The position numbers were made by a program, and so were the translations under genes. Positions 44,170 to 54,090 of a stretch of DNA of 64,000 bases are shown here, piece by piece. Source of the DNA: Brasenia schreberi (taxonomy: Eukaryota > Streptophyta > Magnoliopsida > Nymphaeales > Cabombaceae); the NCBI GenBank assembly GCA_036023115.1, contig JAYKKT010000089.1:17912501-17976500 (forward strand). Reading direction: 5' to 3'. Numbering within the stretch: position 1 is the first letter of the stretch; each line of letters opens with the position of its first letter. Under the pieces are notes generated by a model. That model saw only the letters and a program-made list of their open reading frames with translations. It was not told where the DNA came from and did not search any database.

Positions 44170-44580
44170 AATAGGGGATGGGTAGGTCGGTTAGGGCTGG
44201 GCTGAGGGTAGTGGTTAGGTGGTTTAGGTAGGGTGGTATGTAGATAAGGTGGGCTGGAAAGGGTTGGGCCAGATATTTTGAAAACTAGGGGTTTGGGTAG
44301 ATTGTGGGCTAAGGGTGGTTTAGGGGTTTAGGGCTAGGTTAGGTGGTTGGGTTTTAGGGTGAGGTTTAGTGAGCTAGGTTAGGTGATTAGGCTAGGTTTA
44401 GGCTAGGATTAGGGAAATTAGTCTAGGTTTAGGGAAGGATTAGGGAAGTGGGTTAGGTGATTAGGTTGGGATTAGGCCGGGATTAGGGAAGTGGGTTAGG
44501 TGATTAGGTCCAGATTAGGGGTGGATTAGGGGTTTAGGCTAGAATTAGTCATTTTGGGTTAGGTTTAGGTGAGGGAGCTC
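44170..44580 (-). repeat. Telomere-like tract in U3 (element D 5' LTR)
   Basis: GGTTAGG, GGATTAGGG and GGTTTAGG units on the plus strand; the counterpart of 3180-3620. Also at 29755-30150 and 50130-50530. Confidence 0.75.
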
Positions 44581-45412
44581 CCTTAGCATGGCCCATAGAC
44601 CTTGATCACTTCATGTTGGTGCAGCCCTAGGTTAGGTTTTAGCTAATTACAAGCTTAAACCCACTCAATTAGGCTAACCCACATGATTAAATCCAAACTT
44701 GACACACAAGTCAAGCTTAATACAACACTCTTGATATTTTCCATCCCCACTCTCTCTCATGCCCAATATCCCACGTGAAACTCAAGTGGGCCCCACCTCC
44801 ATTTATGAGAAGGTGATGTGGGCCATGGATATGGATATTGGATTGGATCTCTGGATCCAAATCCAAATCCAAGTCCACATATGGGTTTGGATTGGGATCT
44901 GGATATATATGGTCCAGATCCAATCCAAACTGAACTCTGACTCCTTCGAGCTGGGTTTGAAACGGACGATTCGTGCGGGGCCTGACAGCATCAGTACTCC
45001 GTCTGCGTTGGGTCTTCGCCAATATAGTCGTCTGCCTCCGTTTCTGCCTTCCGGAGATGACTTCAAATGCTATTTTGATAAGAACAGGGTCTTGGACGTT
45101 CGAGATCCTGGGGTGTGAATCAGATACAAGAGTTGCTGTGCCGAGCTCGACGTGTGCTCCGGTTTCGGGCTCTTCTTAGCTTTTCTGGTCCTGTCTTGAT
45201 CGGGCCAATTCACTTCGGGGTTTCAAAACATGTTTTAAAAGGTTTTTAAAAGCCATATCATATGTTTTTGAAAGACAAAGTTTAAAACATATATACAGGG
45301 TTGTCTGGAAGGCTCCTGGGTTTCCAGACTCAAAAATGGCCCTTTGGGGCTGCTTGTATAAAACCAGATGAATTTTGAGAAGTTCGTGGGATTTCGGGGT
45401 GTTTACAAAATG

Positions 45413-45874
45413 TTATTCAAAATCTTTCATAAAACCTCTACTTATTTATGGGTATTAAAACTCGAGTGAAGGGAAATATGAGAAATTGTAAGTCCTTTTT
45501 GATAAAAACCAAAAAGAGTTCTCTTTTCGAAAAAGGAATTTTGAAAATCCTAAACATCAAAAGAAACAAGAACCATTGCTTGGGGCAGCTGGCCATCATA
45601 GGCTTCTTCTCGAGTTCGTGAATCAAAGGTATGAGTCTCTAAACAGTCACTTCACACGCATGACTGCATTCATAAAGTGATCGTTCATGCATGATTGTCC
45701 TAGGACTAGAAAGCTCTTACCAAATCCCATTTTGCTAAGAATCCAAGGAAATAGATGTTATGGAATAAAGAATGATTCCATACTCTCAAGGCAAATCTGG
45801 GAAGCAAAGCAAATGGGTGTTTTCTTCTTTGCCATTATCCAAATTAATTTGGAATAATGCCAAAGAGGGGCATC
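45413..45874 (+). other. Last untranslated piece and polypurine tract of element C
   Basis: Continues C after the AAATG duplication. AAAGAGGGG at 45862-45870 then CATC abuts the LTR. The hairpin CTTTGCCATTATCC / GGAATAATGCCAAAG precedes it. No gene. Confidence 0.85.
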
Positions 45875-47208
45875 TGTAAACACCCAAAATTTTCTTATAA
45901 AATTTTTACCTTTTTAGGAAAGTGGCCATTTTTAGAAATTTTGGGGTTTTTGAGGGAAAAAGGCAATAAACGAGTTTGTTTTGGTACCAAAATTTTATGG
46001 AAGCTTTAAAATGATGAAAGAATGCTTTCCGTTTTAAAAGTTTTGAGTTTTGACAAAATTTGGAAAAATAACGATTTTGCCCTTAGTACTGGAAAAACAG
46101 GATTTCGTTTCCTTAAAAGATTTATTACGAAAAGTATGTTGAAAGCTTGCCTCTTCAAAAGAAAAAGGCATTGAAAAGACAAGTTGACACCTAAAAAAGA
46201 AGGTGGACGCCCAAAAAGGGAAAACGGGCTTCAAAAAGGGAAAGTGAGCTTCCTAGAAAGAAAAGCTCACATTTGGAAAGAAATCAATTTCTAGAGGGTA
46301 AGGTCGGTATTATCAAAAGAAAGGAAAGGTAGAAGCAAGAACAAAAGCCTCCAAAAATGAAGGTTTGGTATCGAACGCCTCTCGTAACGTGTCTACGTTA
46401 TGTTTGGGTATTGAGGTAATTAGTATTGATATACATCAATTTGCATTGTCATTTGTTACTGGTATGCTATTGATATGTTATGATAAGAGCAATTTTAATA
46501 TCCCAACACTCGTGGAAAGAATTGAATGAGCATGAAAGTTGATTTTCAAAAACGTAACATAGGCCTATTTGAATACATTCATAATAGGTAAGTATGTAAT
46601 ATGGATTTGCATAGCCACGTTCATGGCATATACAGATAACGGAAGACTACTTGAGTACTCTTATACATGTAAAAGATTCAATTGAGATTCATCATGTTTC
46701 CTTAGAAGTGGCTATTTGTTAATACTTTTCTGCTTATTCTGTGTTGAGCTAGACTGTTGAAATTGTTGTGGTACAAAGAAGGATTTCTTCCAGTTTAGCA
46801 AAATACATCCCGAAAGTATAATCAGCAACAGCAATGAAAAGTTTTCAAGTGTTTTATTGGATTAGAGTGTGCTGTTGTTTTATCTGAGTCATTCATAGCT
46901 GGAAATCCAGCTTTAATAGCCCGCCATGTTGCAAGCCAAGTTCATATTATCTCTGAACCTACATTGATTCTTATTGCCTTGAATGTAACATCGGGCAGAG
47001 GTTCTGGTTGTGAAACATTTATGGTTCTTTTTCATATCACTCATCCTTTTAATCTACCTGGTAGAAAGCTATGGCTAGTGGCAATGCTCACCTAGAACCA
47101 ATAATGAATGTTCATGATGTAAAATAGGCCAACCTTATTGAAAAGGTTGAATCAGAAGCTGTATCTCATAGCAATCATTCTTCAAGAACACAAAGGGAAA
47201 TCCAAAGT

Positions 47209-47588
47209 TGATGAAGTCAAGTTTTGCTGATATGGTTAACACTGGAGGTCGGCAAGGTGGTGCGATAACTGTTGCATTGTTCTTGAAACAGTTTGTTGAT
47301 GAGAAGGTCCAGTGGCTGCATATAGATATGGCAGGTCCCGTGTGGAATGCGAAGAAACGTGGTGCTACCAGATTCGTTGTCTCAACCTTGGTGGAGTGGG
47401 TGCATAAGAACTCGTCTTAATGATTTTGTGTTTGCTGCTTGTGAGAATATGATAAGCGGTGCAGATATGAGACTTGGGAATATTGTTACAGCATCTAATG
47501 GTAAAACCATAGAGGTCAATAATACTGATGCTGAAGGTCGACTTACACTTGCGGATGCTTTGGTGTATGCTTGCAACCAAGGAGCACA
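47209..47588 (+). pseudogene. Captured leucine aminopeptidase (M17) fragments in scrambled order
   Basis: 47209-47420 reads [17 protein letters not shown], then [22 protein letters not shown] and VEWVHKNSS with a stop, which is the C-terminal end of plant M17 leucine aminopeptidases. Immediately after it, 47424-47588 reads [26 protein letters not shown] and [14 protein letters not shown], the family's metal-site signature segment. In the real enzyme the NTDAEGRL segment comes before the C-terminal end, so the order is reversed here. The coding bases are well kept but the protein is only a fragment. After 47588 an open frame continues ([14 protein letters not shown]), which I do not recognise. 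It sits in U3 of element C's LTR. Confidence 0.85.
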
Positions 47589-47932
47589 GAAGGAACAAGT
47601 GTTGCAGGAACAAGAGATTGCACAGCAACAGTTTCTGGCTGCCATGTCAAACGTCCAACAACTTGGGAGTGTTGGAAACGACAGCTCAGAATGGTGAAGG
47701 TCCGAGGTCAAGCTTCTCTTGCGCAGCAACGGTGCAGTTGGTCTCACCAACATGTTGACTACCTCGACTACCTCAACAAACCTTCAACCGATCCCCAGCT
47801 GCAGCCTTCAACAAATCTTCAAAAGTATACCAGCTGTAGCATATCTGCAATAGATGGATGAAGACTTTGAAGATCACGATGAGATCAAATGCAGATGACG
47901 ATTATAGATCATGTTCTCAAGTTACAGATAAC

Positions 47933-47937
47933 GTAAC
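47933..47937. repeat. Target-site duplication GTAAC of solo LTR F, left copy
   Basis: The second copy is 51360-51364. The uninterrupted site is in B's LTR (GTTACGTTATCTG on the plus strand). Confidence 0.92.
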
Positions 47938-50900
47938 TGTAGACGCGCAAAAATCCCCGCCTCTTCGTCCCTTCCGTGGGGCTTGGAGTGGATCTTCTCG
48001 TGCGTCTAAGGCCTATGTATACAAATAGGGCGTGCCAGCTAGCTTATTTAAGCTAGCGAAGATATTTTGAACACTGACTTCTAAACGTGGCGACTGTGAG
48101 CAAGTAAGCTCTTGTCGTCGCAGACCTTCTTGCACCGATGCGCAAGGGTCAGTCTGTACGCTTTGCAAAAATCGAGTTTTTGGGGAGAAAGTCTATGAAG
48201 CGATTCGAGGTGTCTATTTCGGGTCTTTAAGATGCGATTTGCATATTTTAGATCACGTGGATTTGCACGTGCCTAAGTCTTTTCTTTTATCACTCTTCGG
48301 GCCACCTAGTTTGTGTGTTATGAACACTCCACTACATGGGCGAATTCGAGCGGGGCTTGCTTCGATGCAATATGCGTTCTACCTCGTGGTATGGCGTAGA
48401 TGCAATGCAAACTCACGCTACTCCAAAGGGAAAACCTGAAATGTAAAGACGATACTAAAGGGAAATAACAGAAGGGAAATAACCGAAGGGAAATAACCGA
48501 AGGGAAATAACCGAAGGGAAATATGTATATAGCTTATATATATGAGCCCTTACTCGGGTCTTGCAAATAAGAGCGAAGGCTCAATGTGGGTGCGTGCTTG
48601 AATTGAAAGACTTACACACACGACATGAAATTAAACCCAAATATAAATTGCAGTATGGCCTTGACTAAGGTCTTGGGAATAAGAGCGAAGGCTCAATGTG
48701 TGTGAGAGTGCTTGAATTGAAAGACTACCCACACGACATAAATGAAACCCAAATATAACTGCAATAAGGCCTTTACTAAGGTCTTGGGAGTAAGAGCGAA
48801 GGCTCAATGTGTGTGAAAGTGCTTGAATTGAAAGACTTACTCACACGACAAGAAATGAAACCCAAATAGTATAGGTCGGCCCTTACTTGGGTCTTTCGAG
48901 TAAGAGCGAAAGCTCAATGTGTGTGAGAGTGCTTGAATTGAAAGACTTACTCACACGACAAGAAATGAAACCCAAATAGTATAGGTCGGCCCTTACTTGG
49001 GTCTTTCAAATAAGAGCGAAAGCTCAATGTGTGTGAGAGTGCTTGAATTGAAAGACTTACTCACACGACAAGAAATGAAACCCAAATAGTATAGGTCGGC
49101 CCTTACTTGGGTCTTTCAAATAAGAGCGAAAGCTCAATGTGTGTGAGAGTGCTTGAATTGAAAGACAACGCACCCAACTTAAACAAAAACCCTTCGAAAA
49201 TGAAAGTATATATACACTTATATATTAGGGGCTGATTAGGCCCGTGTGTGTTCAAAATTGTGCACGACTAAGAGAGTGCACGTGTGTGGTTGTGCCAAGC
49301 CACGTTATTACAAGCGGGGGGAGACTATGCTCCGTTATTACAACCCCGTATCAAATTGAATCTCAAGCAAGTGTACAACTAAAGACCGAGTTTAGACACT
49401 TACGAGTAGCTGGTCCGTAGAGGTCTTGCTTGAGCGTGGACTTGGCCTTGGGCTGCAAACGGGAGCTCCACGAAGGTAGGTGATCAAGGGTGCTGGCCGG
49501 CTGCAAGTGGGGCGCGGGATAGGCGCCTCGGAGGTGGCCGGTGGCAAGTAGATGGCGCCTCAAGGTAAGGGGTTTAAATGGGCTGAACGAGTGAGGTATT
49601 AGGATCACTAGGGGAGTTGGGTACTTAGGGAAACTGGACCTAAAAGGTGAGCTAGTGGGAAGGCCGAATAGGACACCTAGGGGAGGGCCGAATGGGAGAT
49701 GATGGCTAGGTAATGGCCGGCAGCTTGGGTTATACTAGGTTCGGCTAGGTTAAAATGGTGGTGGCAAAGGGGCTGAGATGAAGGTAGGATGGGTGGCTAA
49801 GAGTGGAGAGGTGGTAGAGAAGGGGGCTAGGTAAGGTGCAGGGTACTTACCGAATGGGGAGAGGTGGCGGATGAAGTGGGAAGCAGGCGGGCAGTTGGCT
49901 GTTGGCTGGTTCGGTTGGGTGGAGGTGATGGCGTCCGGCTGAGGGATGGTGGTGGTGGATGGAAGAGGGAAGGTGGCGGAGCAGGTGGCGGCTGGTGGAG
50001 CAGATGGAGCAGGCGGAGGTGGGGAGTGGTCCCGGCTGGGTGAGAGAAGGGAGAAGGAGAGGGCCCGGCTGGGTGAGATAGTGGTTCCCCTTTTTTAAAA
50101 CCCGCCCACAAGGAAGGGGGCTTAAATAGGGGATGGGTAGGTCGGTTAGGGCTGGGCTGTGGGTAGTGGTTAGGTGGTTTAGGTAGGGTGGTATGTAGAT
50201 AAGGTGGGCTGGAAGGGGTTTGGCCAGATATTTTAAAACTAGGGGTTTGGGTAAATCGTGGGCTAAGGGTGGTTTAGGGGTTTAGGGCTAGCTTAAGTGG
50301 TTGGGTTTTAGGGTGAGGTTTAGTGAGCTAGGTTAGGTGATTAGGCTAGGTTTAGGCTAGGATTAGGGAAATTAATCTAGGTTTAGGGAAGGATTAGGGA
50401 AGTGGGTTAGGTGATTAGGTTAGGATTAGGACGGGATTAGGGAAGTGGGTTAGGTGATTAGGTTCAGATTAGGGGTGGATTAGGGGTTTAGGCTAGGTTT
50501 AGGCATTTTGGGCTAGGTTTAGGTGAAGGAGCTCCCTTAGCATGGCCCATAGACCTTGATCACCCCATGTTGGTGCAGCCCTAGGTTAGGTTTTAGCTAA
50601 TCACAAGCTTAAACCCACTCAATTAGGCTAACCCACATGATTAACCCAAACTTGACACACAAGTCAAGCTTAATACAACACTCATGATATTTTTCAACCC
50701 CACTCTCTCTCATGCCCAATATCCCACGTGAATTTCAAGTGGGCCCCACCTCCATTTATGAGAAAGTGATGTGGGCCATGGATATGGATATTGGATTGGA
50801 TCTCTGGATCCAAATCCAAATCCAAGTCCACATATGGGTTTGGATTGGAATCTGGATATATATGGTCCAGATCCAATCCAAACTGAACTCTGACTCCTTC

Positions 50901-51359
50901 GAGCTGGGTTCGAAACGGACGATTCATGCGGGGCCTGACAGCATCAGTACTCCGTCTGCGTTGGATCTTCGCCAACATAGTCGTCCGCCTCCGTTTCTGC
51001 CTTCCGGAGATGACTTCAAATGCTATTTTGATAAGAACAGGGTCTTGGACGTTCGAGATCCTGGGGTGTGAATCAGATACAAGAGTTGCTGCGCCGGGCT
51101 TGACAGGTGCTCCGGTTCCGGGCTCTTCTTGGCTCTCCTGGTCCTGTCTTGATCGGGCCAAGCCACTTCGGGGTTTCAAAACATGTTTTAAAAGGGTTTT
51201 CGAAAGCCATATCGTATGTTTTTGAAAGATATAGTTTAAAACATATATACAGGGTTGTTTGGAAGGCTCCTGGGTTTCCAAACTCAAAATGGCCCTTTGG
51301 GGCTGCTTGTATAAAACCAGATTCGTTTAAGAAATTCGTGGGATTTCAGGGTGTTTACA
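47938..51359 (-). mobile_element. Solo LTR F (family 1), 3422 bp
   Basis: Minus-strand TGTAAACACCC (51359) to GCGCGTCTACA (47938) with GTAAC on both sides and no internal part. Contains U5 hairpin near 48030, GAAATAACCGAAGG repeats, tandem array, TATA box 50121-50128, telomere-like tract and palindrome. Open frames such as 49827-50111 (proline-rich) and 50694-51287 are LTR sequence, not genes. Confidence 0.92.
48547..49166 (-). repeat. Tandem array, six ~110-bp units (solo LTR F)
   Basis: Counted by TAAGAGCGAA. Confidence 0.88.
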
Positions 51360-51564
51360 GTAACAACTCAGATTACAGGACGTATTCAGCAACTTAAAGG
51401 GAATCAAATACAGAGGATATCGAATCAGGTAGTGATCAAAGATTACCTAATACAGATAAAATCAAATCTTGGGCAGATGACGTTCCAACCAATTCAGATG
51501 AGATCTTATCAAAACAATCAAGATCAAGCTAATCCAAATCCTAACAAACATGTATTCGTGAGCC

Positions 51565-51573
51565 TATAAAAGG
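51565..51573 (+). promoter_or_regulatory. TATA box of element C 3' LTR
   Basis: CCTATAAAAGGGC, as in element B. Confidence 0.7.
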
Positions 51574-52742
51574 GCTCTCCCAGGTCCTGTAGAGGCATCA
51601 ACCAGCGACAATCAACCAGCGAGCATCAACAAAAAACGATCAACCAAGATACAACCACATTCAATCCGAAAATACAGAGAAATAGAGAGAGAAAAGAGGG
51701 GAAGAAGAAAGAAAAAAGGGAGGCCGGACTGGTTCCGACGTCCGATGAACATTCGACGAAGCTCTTCTACGTTCCTTCTCACTCACACAGGGTGGAATTC
51801 TTGCACAAATTGGTTTTAATTCATGAGAATCTGAAAAAGCACAGATTCTAGAAATTTGTACATGAATCAAGGCCTTGAGCCCATGTTCTTCATTTATATC
51901 GATACAAATATGCATGATTCCTTCATGAACGGAATTAAAATCCATGTTTAGATGATTTCCATGCATCATTAGGACTGATACAGGTTGAATTTCGTTCTAG
52001 AATCACGTTAGGAACTTTCTGAAATTTTCTGCAAACTTGGTTTCTGAAACTGTCCGTGCACACGCGTCTGATCACGGAATTTTTATAGACAAATGGATAA
52101 GCCAATTGCTTCGAAATTTTGCATGAATAATCTAGAGATATCAGACATTCTTAGATAAAATTTTGAGAAATTTTTATGAAATGTTGCCTAGCCAATTAGA
52201 TCCGTGAAGTTTATACAAAATCCAGATTGTGTTTTACAGAAACAGAACGTTCAGTAACAGACCTCTGTTCTTTAGCCCATATCTCTTCAACCACTGAATG
52301 AAATTGGATGAAATTTGATTCTTTGGAAACCTAACATCCGTATCTTTCTAAAACAACAAATTTTATCGAAATTGGATGACTGAGTGCTGAGATATTGCTG
52401 TTTTTCTGAGCTTCTGATTCACAAAAACAGGACTGTTCCGAATTTTGTAACAATTTCTGATTCTTTATTTAATTCTCAGAAAATAAAGAACTAAATTATA
52501 AAATAAAAATATATTCTGATTCTACACATATTCTATAAAAGTTTTCGAATTTTTGGAGAATTAGAAGTATTTTAAAAAAATTTGGAGAACAGGTCTTTGG
52601 AACTGAACAGATTCTCCAACTTTCAGAATCTGAAAATTTTCAGAAATCAAGAACTTAAACACAAATCTGAAACTTTGGAAAATCTGGTTTTTCCTTTTTC
52701 GAATTAACGGATTCAAACAAATTTCAAGCGTCTAGGCTGACC

Positions 52743-52855
52743 CTTGAGCGCCGGTTCAAGAAGGCCTAAGTCGAAAAGATCTCACTTGTCCACAATCGTT
52801 CTTAGAAGTCAGAAAATCAGAATTTGTTAGTTTCGATAAACTAACTGGCACGCTC
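52743..52855 (+). promoter_or_regulatory. Conserved U5 hairpins and primer-site copy (element C)
   Basis: Hairpin 1 CTTGAGC 52743-52749 with GTTCAAG 52754-52760. Hairpin 2 GTTAGTTT 52826-52833 with AAACTAAC 52838-52845. Then TGGCACGCTC 52846-52855. The arms differ from family 1 at paired positions. Confidence 0.65.
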
Positions 52856-53008
52856 GCGCAACCCGACGTAGTTCGAGGGTTTGATTTTGAATCCCATGAT
52901 TTGAAATAAAATCACGTCTACACACACACGGGCCTAATAAGCCCCTAATACATAAGTATATACATATACTTTCATTTTTGTAGGGTTTTGCTTAAGTTGG
53001 GTATGTTG

Positions 53009-53511
53009 TCTTTCAATTCAAGCACTCACACACATTGAGCCTTCGCTCTTATTTGAAAGACCCAAGTAAGGGCCGACCTATACTATTTGGGTTTCATTTC
53101 ATGTCGTGTGGGTAAGTCTTTCTATTCAAGCACTCTCACACACATTGAGCCTTCGCTCTTATTTGAAAGACCCAAGTAAGGGCCGACCTATACTATTTGG
53201 GTTTTATTTCATGTCGTGTGGGTAAGTCTTTCAATTCAAGCACTCTCACACACATTGAGCCTTCGCTCTTATTTGAAAGACCCAAGTAAGGGCCGACCTA
53301 TACTATTTGGGTTTCATTTCATGTCGTGTGTGTAAGTCTTTCAATTCAAGCACTCTCACAAACATTGAGCTTTCGCTCTTATTTGAAAGACCCAAGTAAG
53401 GGCCAACCTATACTATTTGGGTTTCATTTCATGTCGAGTGTGTAAGTCTTTCAACTCAAGCACGCACCCACATTGAGCCTTCGCTCTTATTTGCAAGACC
53501 CGAGTAAGGGC
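53009..53511 (+). repeat. Tandem array, five ~110-bp units (element G)
   Basis: Counted by CATTGAGC. The first four units are the TATTTGAAAGACC type; the variants with CCCAAGACCTTAG seen in A are absent. Confidence 0.88.
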
Positions 53512-53883
53512 TCATATACATACTCTATATACATATCTCCCTTCGGCATTTATATTTCAAGTCATTTCCCTTCGGTATTGTCTTTACATTTCGGGTTTTC
53601 CCTTTGGAGTAGCGTGAGTTTGCATTGCATCTACGCCATACCACGAGGTAGGACGCATATTGCATCAAAGCAAGCCCCGCTCGAATTCGCCCATGTAGTG
53701 GAGTGTTCATAACACACAAACTAGGTGGCCCGAAAAGGGATAAAAGGAAAGACTTAGGCACGTGCAAATCCACGTGATCTAAAATATGCAACTGCATCTA
53801 AAAGACCCGAATTAGACACCTCGAACCGCTTCGTAGACTTTCTATCCCAAAAACTTGATTTTTGCAAAGCGTACAAACTGACC

Positions 53884-53998
53884 CTTGCGCATCGGTGCAA
53901 GAAGGTCTGCGACGACAAGAGCTCACTTGCTCATAGTTACCACGATTAGAAGTCAGTTTTACATCTTCGCTAGCTTAGGTAAGCTAGCTGGCACGCCC
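53884..53998 (+). promoter_or_regulatory. Conserved U5 hairpins and primer-site copy (element G)
   Basis: CTTGCGC/GTGCAAG (53884-53901), GCTAGCTTA/TAAGCTAGC (53969-53988), then TGGCACGCCC (53989-53998), ten of ten with the primer site of elements B and D. Confidence 0.68.
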
Positions 53999-54090
53999 TA
54001 TTTGCATAAATAGGCCTTAGACGCACGAGAGGATCCACTCCAAGCCCCGAAAAGGCAGGGGAGGCGTGGGGATTTTTTGCGCGTCTACAG

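Larger units (their letters stand above)
27615..45407 (-). mobile_element. Element D: family 1 Ty3/gypsy element with both LTRs, interrupted by solo LTR E
   Basis: Flanked by AAATG at 27610-27614 and 45408-45412. On the minus strand: 5' LTR 41815-45407, primer site 41792-41809, gag-pro 35964-41670 (split by E), pol 32160-35937, polypurine tract 30991-30999, 3' LTR 27615-30986. About 15.0 kb without E. The coding frames are broken by a few stops and by one-base changes in base runs. Confidence 0.93.
41815..45407 (-). repeat. 5' LTR of element D (3593 bp)
   Basis: On the minus strand it runs from TGTAAACACCCC at 45407 to GCGCGTCTACA at 41815. It keeps the U5 hairpins (41913-41932 and 42004-42021), the primer-site copy (41903-41912), TATA box (44166-44173) and donor-like site (43915-43921). 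The open frame 43786-44115 is glycine/valine-rich, occurs in the partner LTR and looks non-coding. Confidence 0.92.
1..52922 (+). mobile_element. Element C: family 2 non-autonomous Ty3/gypsy element, in four pieces
   Basis: The pieces are 1-2411, 26992-27609, 45413-47937 and 51365-52922; removing the A, D and F insertions rejoins them. The order is protease/G-patch frame, A-rich tract, untranslated 3' region, polypurine tract, 3' LTR. The joins are supported by comparison with element B (opposite strand), which carries the same sequence unbroken across all three break points. The 5' LTR, primer site and start of gag lie left of the window. No reverse transcriptase, RNase H or integrase is present. 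The right end abuts a partial family 1 LTR (G), so C was inserted into G. The base after the LTR starts CACAC, and the undisturbed site in A (around 4010) fits a CACAC duplication, but the left copy is outside the window. Confidence 0.88.
45875..52922 (+). repeat. 3' LTR of element C (about 3.6 kb), split by solo LTR F
   Basis: The parts are 45875-47937 and 51365-52922, from TGTAAACACCC to CACGTCTACA. Its first ~800 bases and everything after about 47770 are homologous to B's LTRs; between these it carries leucine aminopeptidase-like pieces where B carries the ATRX-like piece. TATA box 51565-51573. U5 hairpins 52743-52855. Confidence 0.9.
52923..54089 (+). repeat. Partial 5' LTR of element G (right part)
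   Basis: Corresponds to about 4010-5187 of element A and ends GCGCGTCTACA. Holds the tandem array (53009-53511) and U5 hairpins (53884-53998). Confidence 0.9.

Noticed and set aside
47589..47697. Continuation of the aminopeptidase frame ([16 protein letters not shown])
   Set aside because: Does not look like M17 sequence, and I do not recognise the glutamine-rich stretch, so no gene is assigned; it may be another captured piece.
49827..50111. Proline-rich 94-codon open frame
   Set aside because: Reading of the CCACC-rich part of solo LTR F; the equivalent frames in other copies are not conserved.
50694..51287. 197-codon frame on the minus strand
   Set aside because: Spans the start of solo LTR F, including the U3 palindrome and GGATTTGG repeats; frames in sister LTRs are broken.
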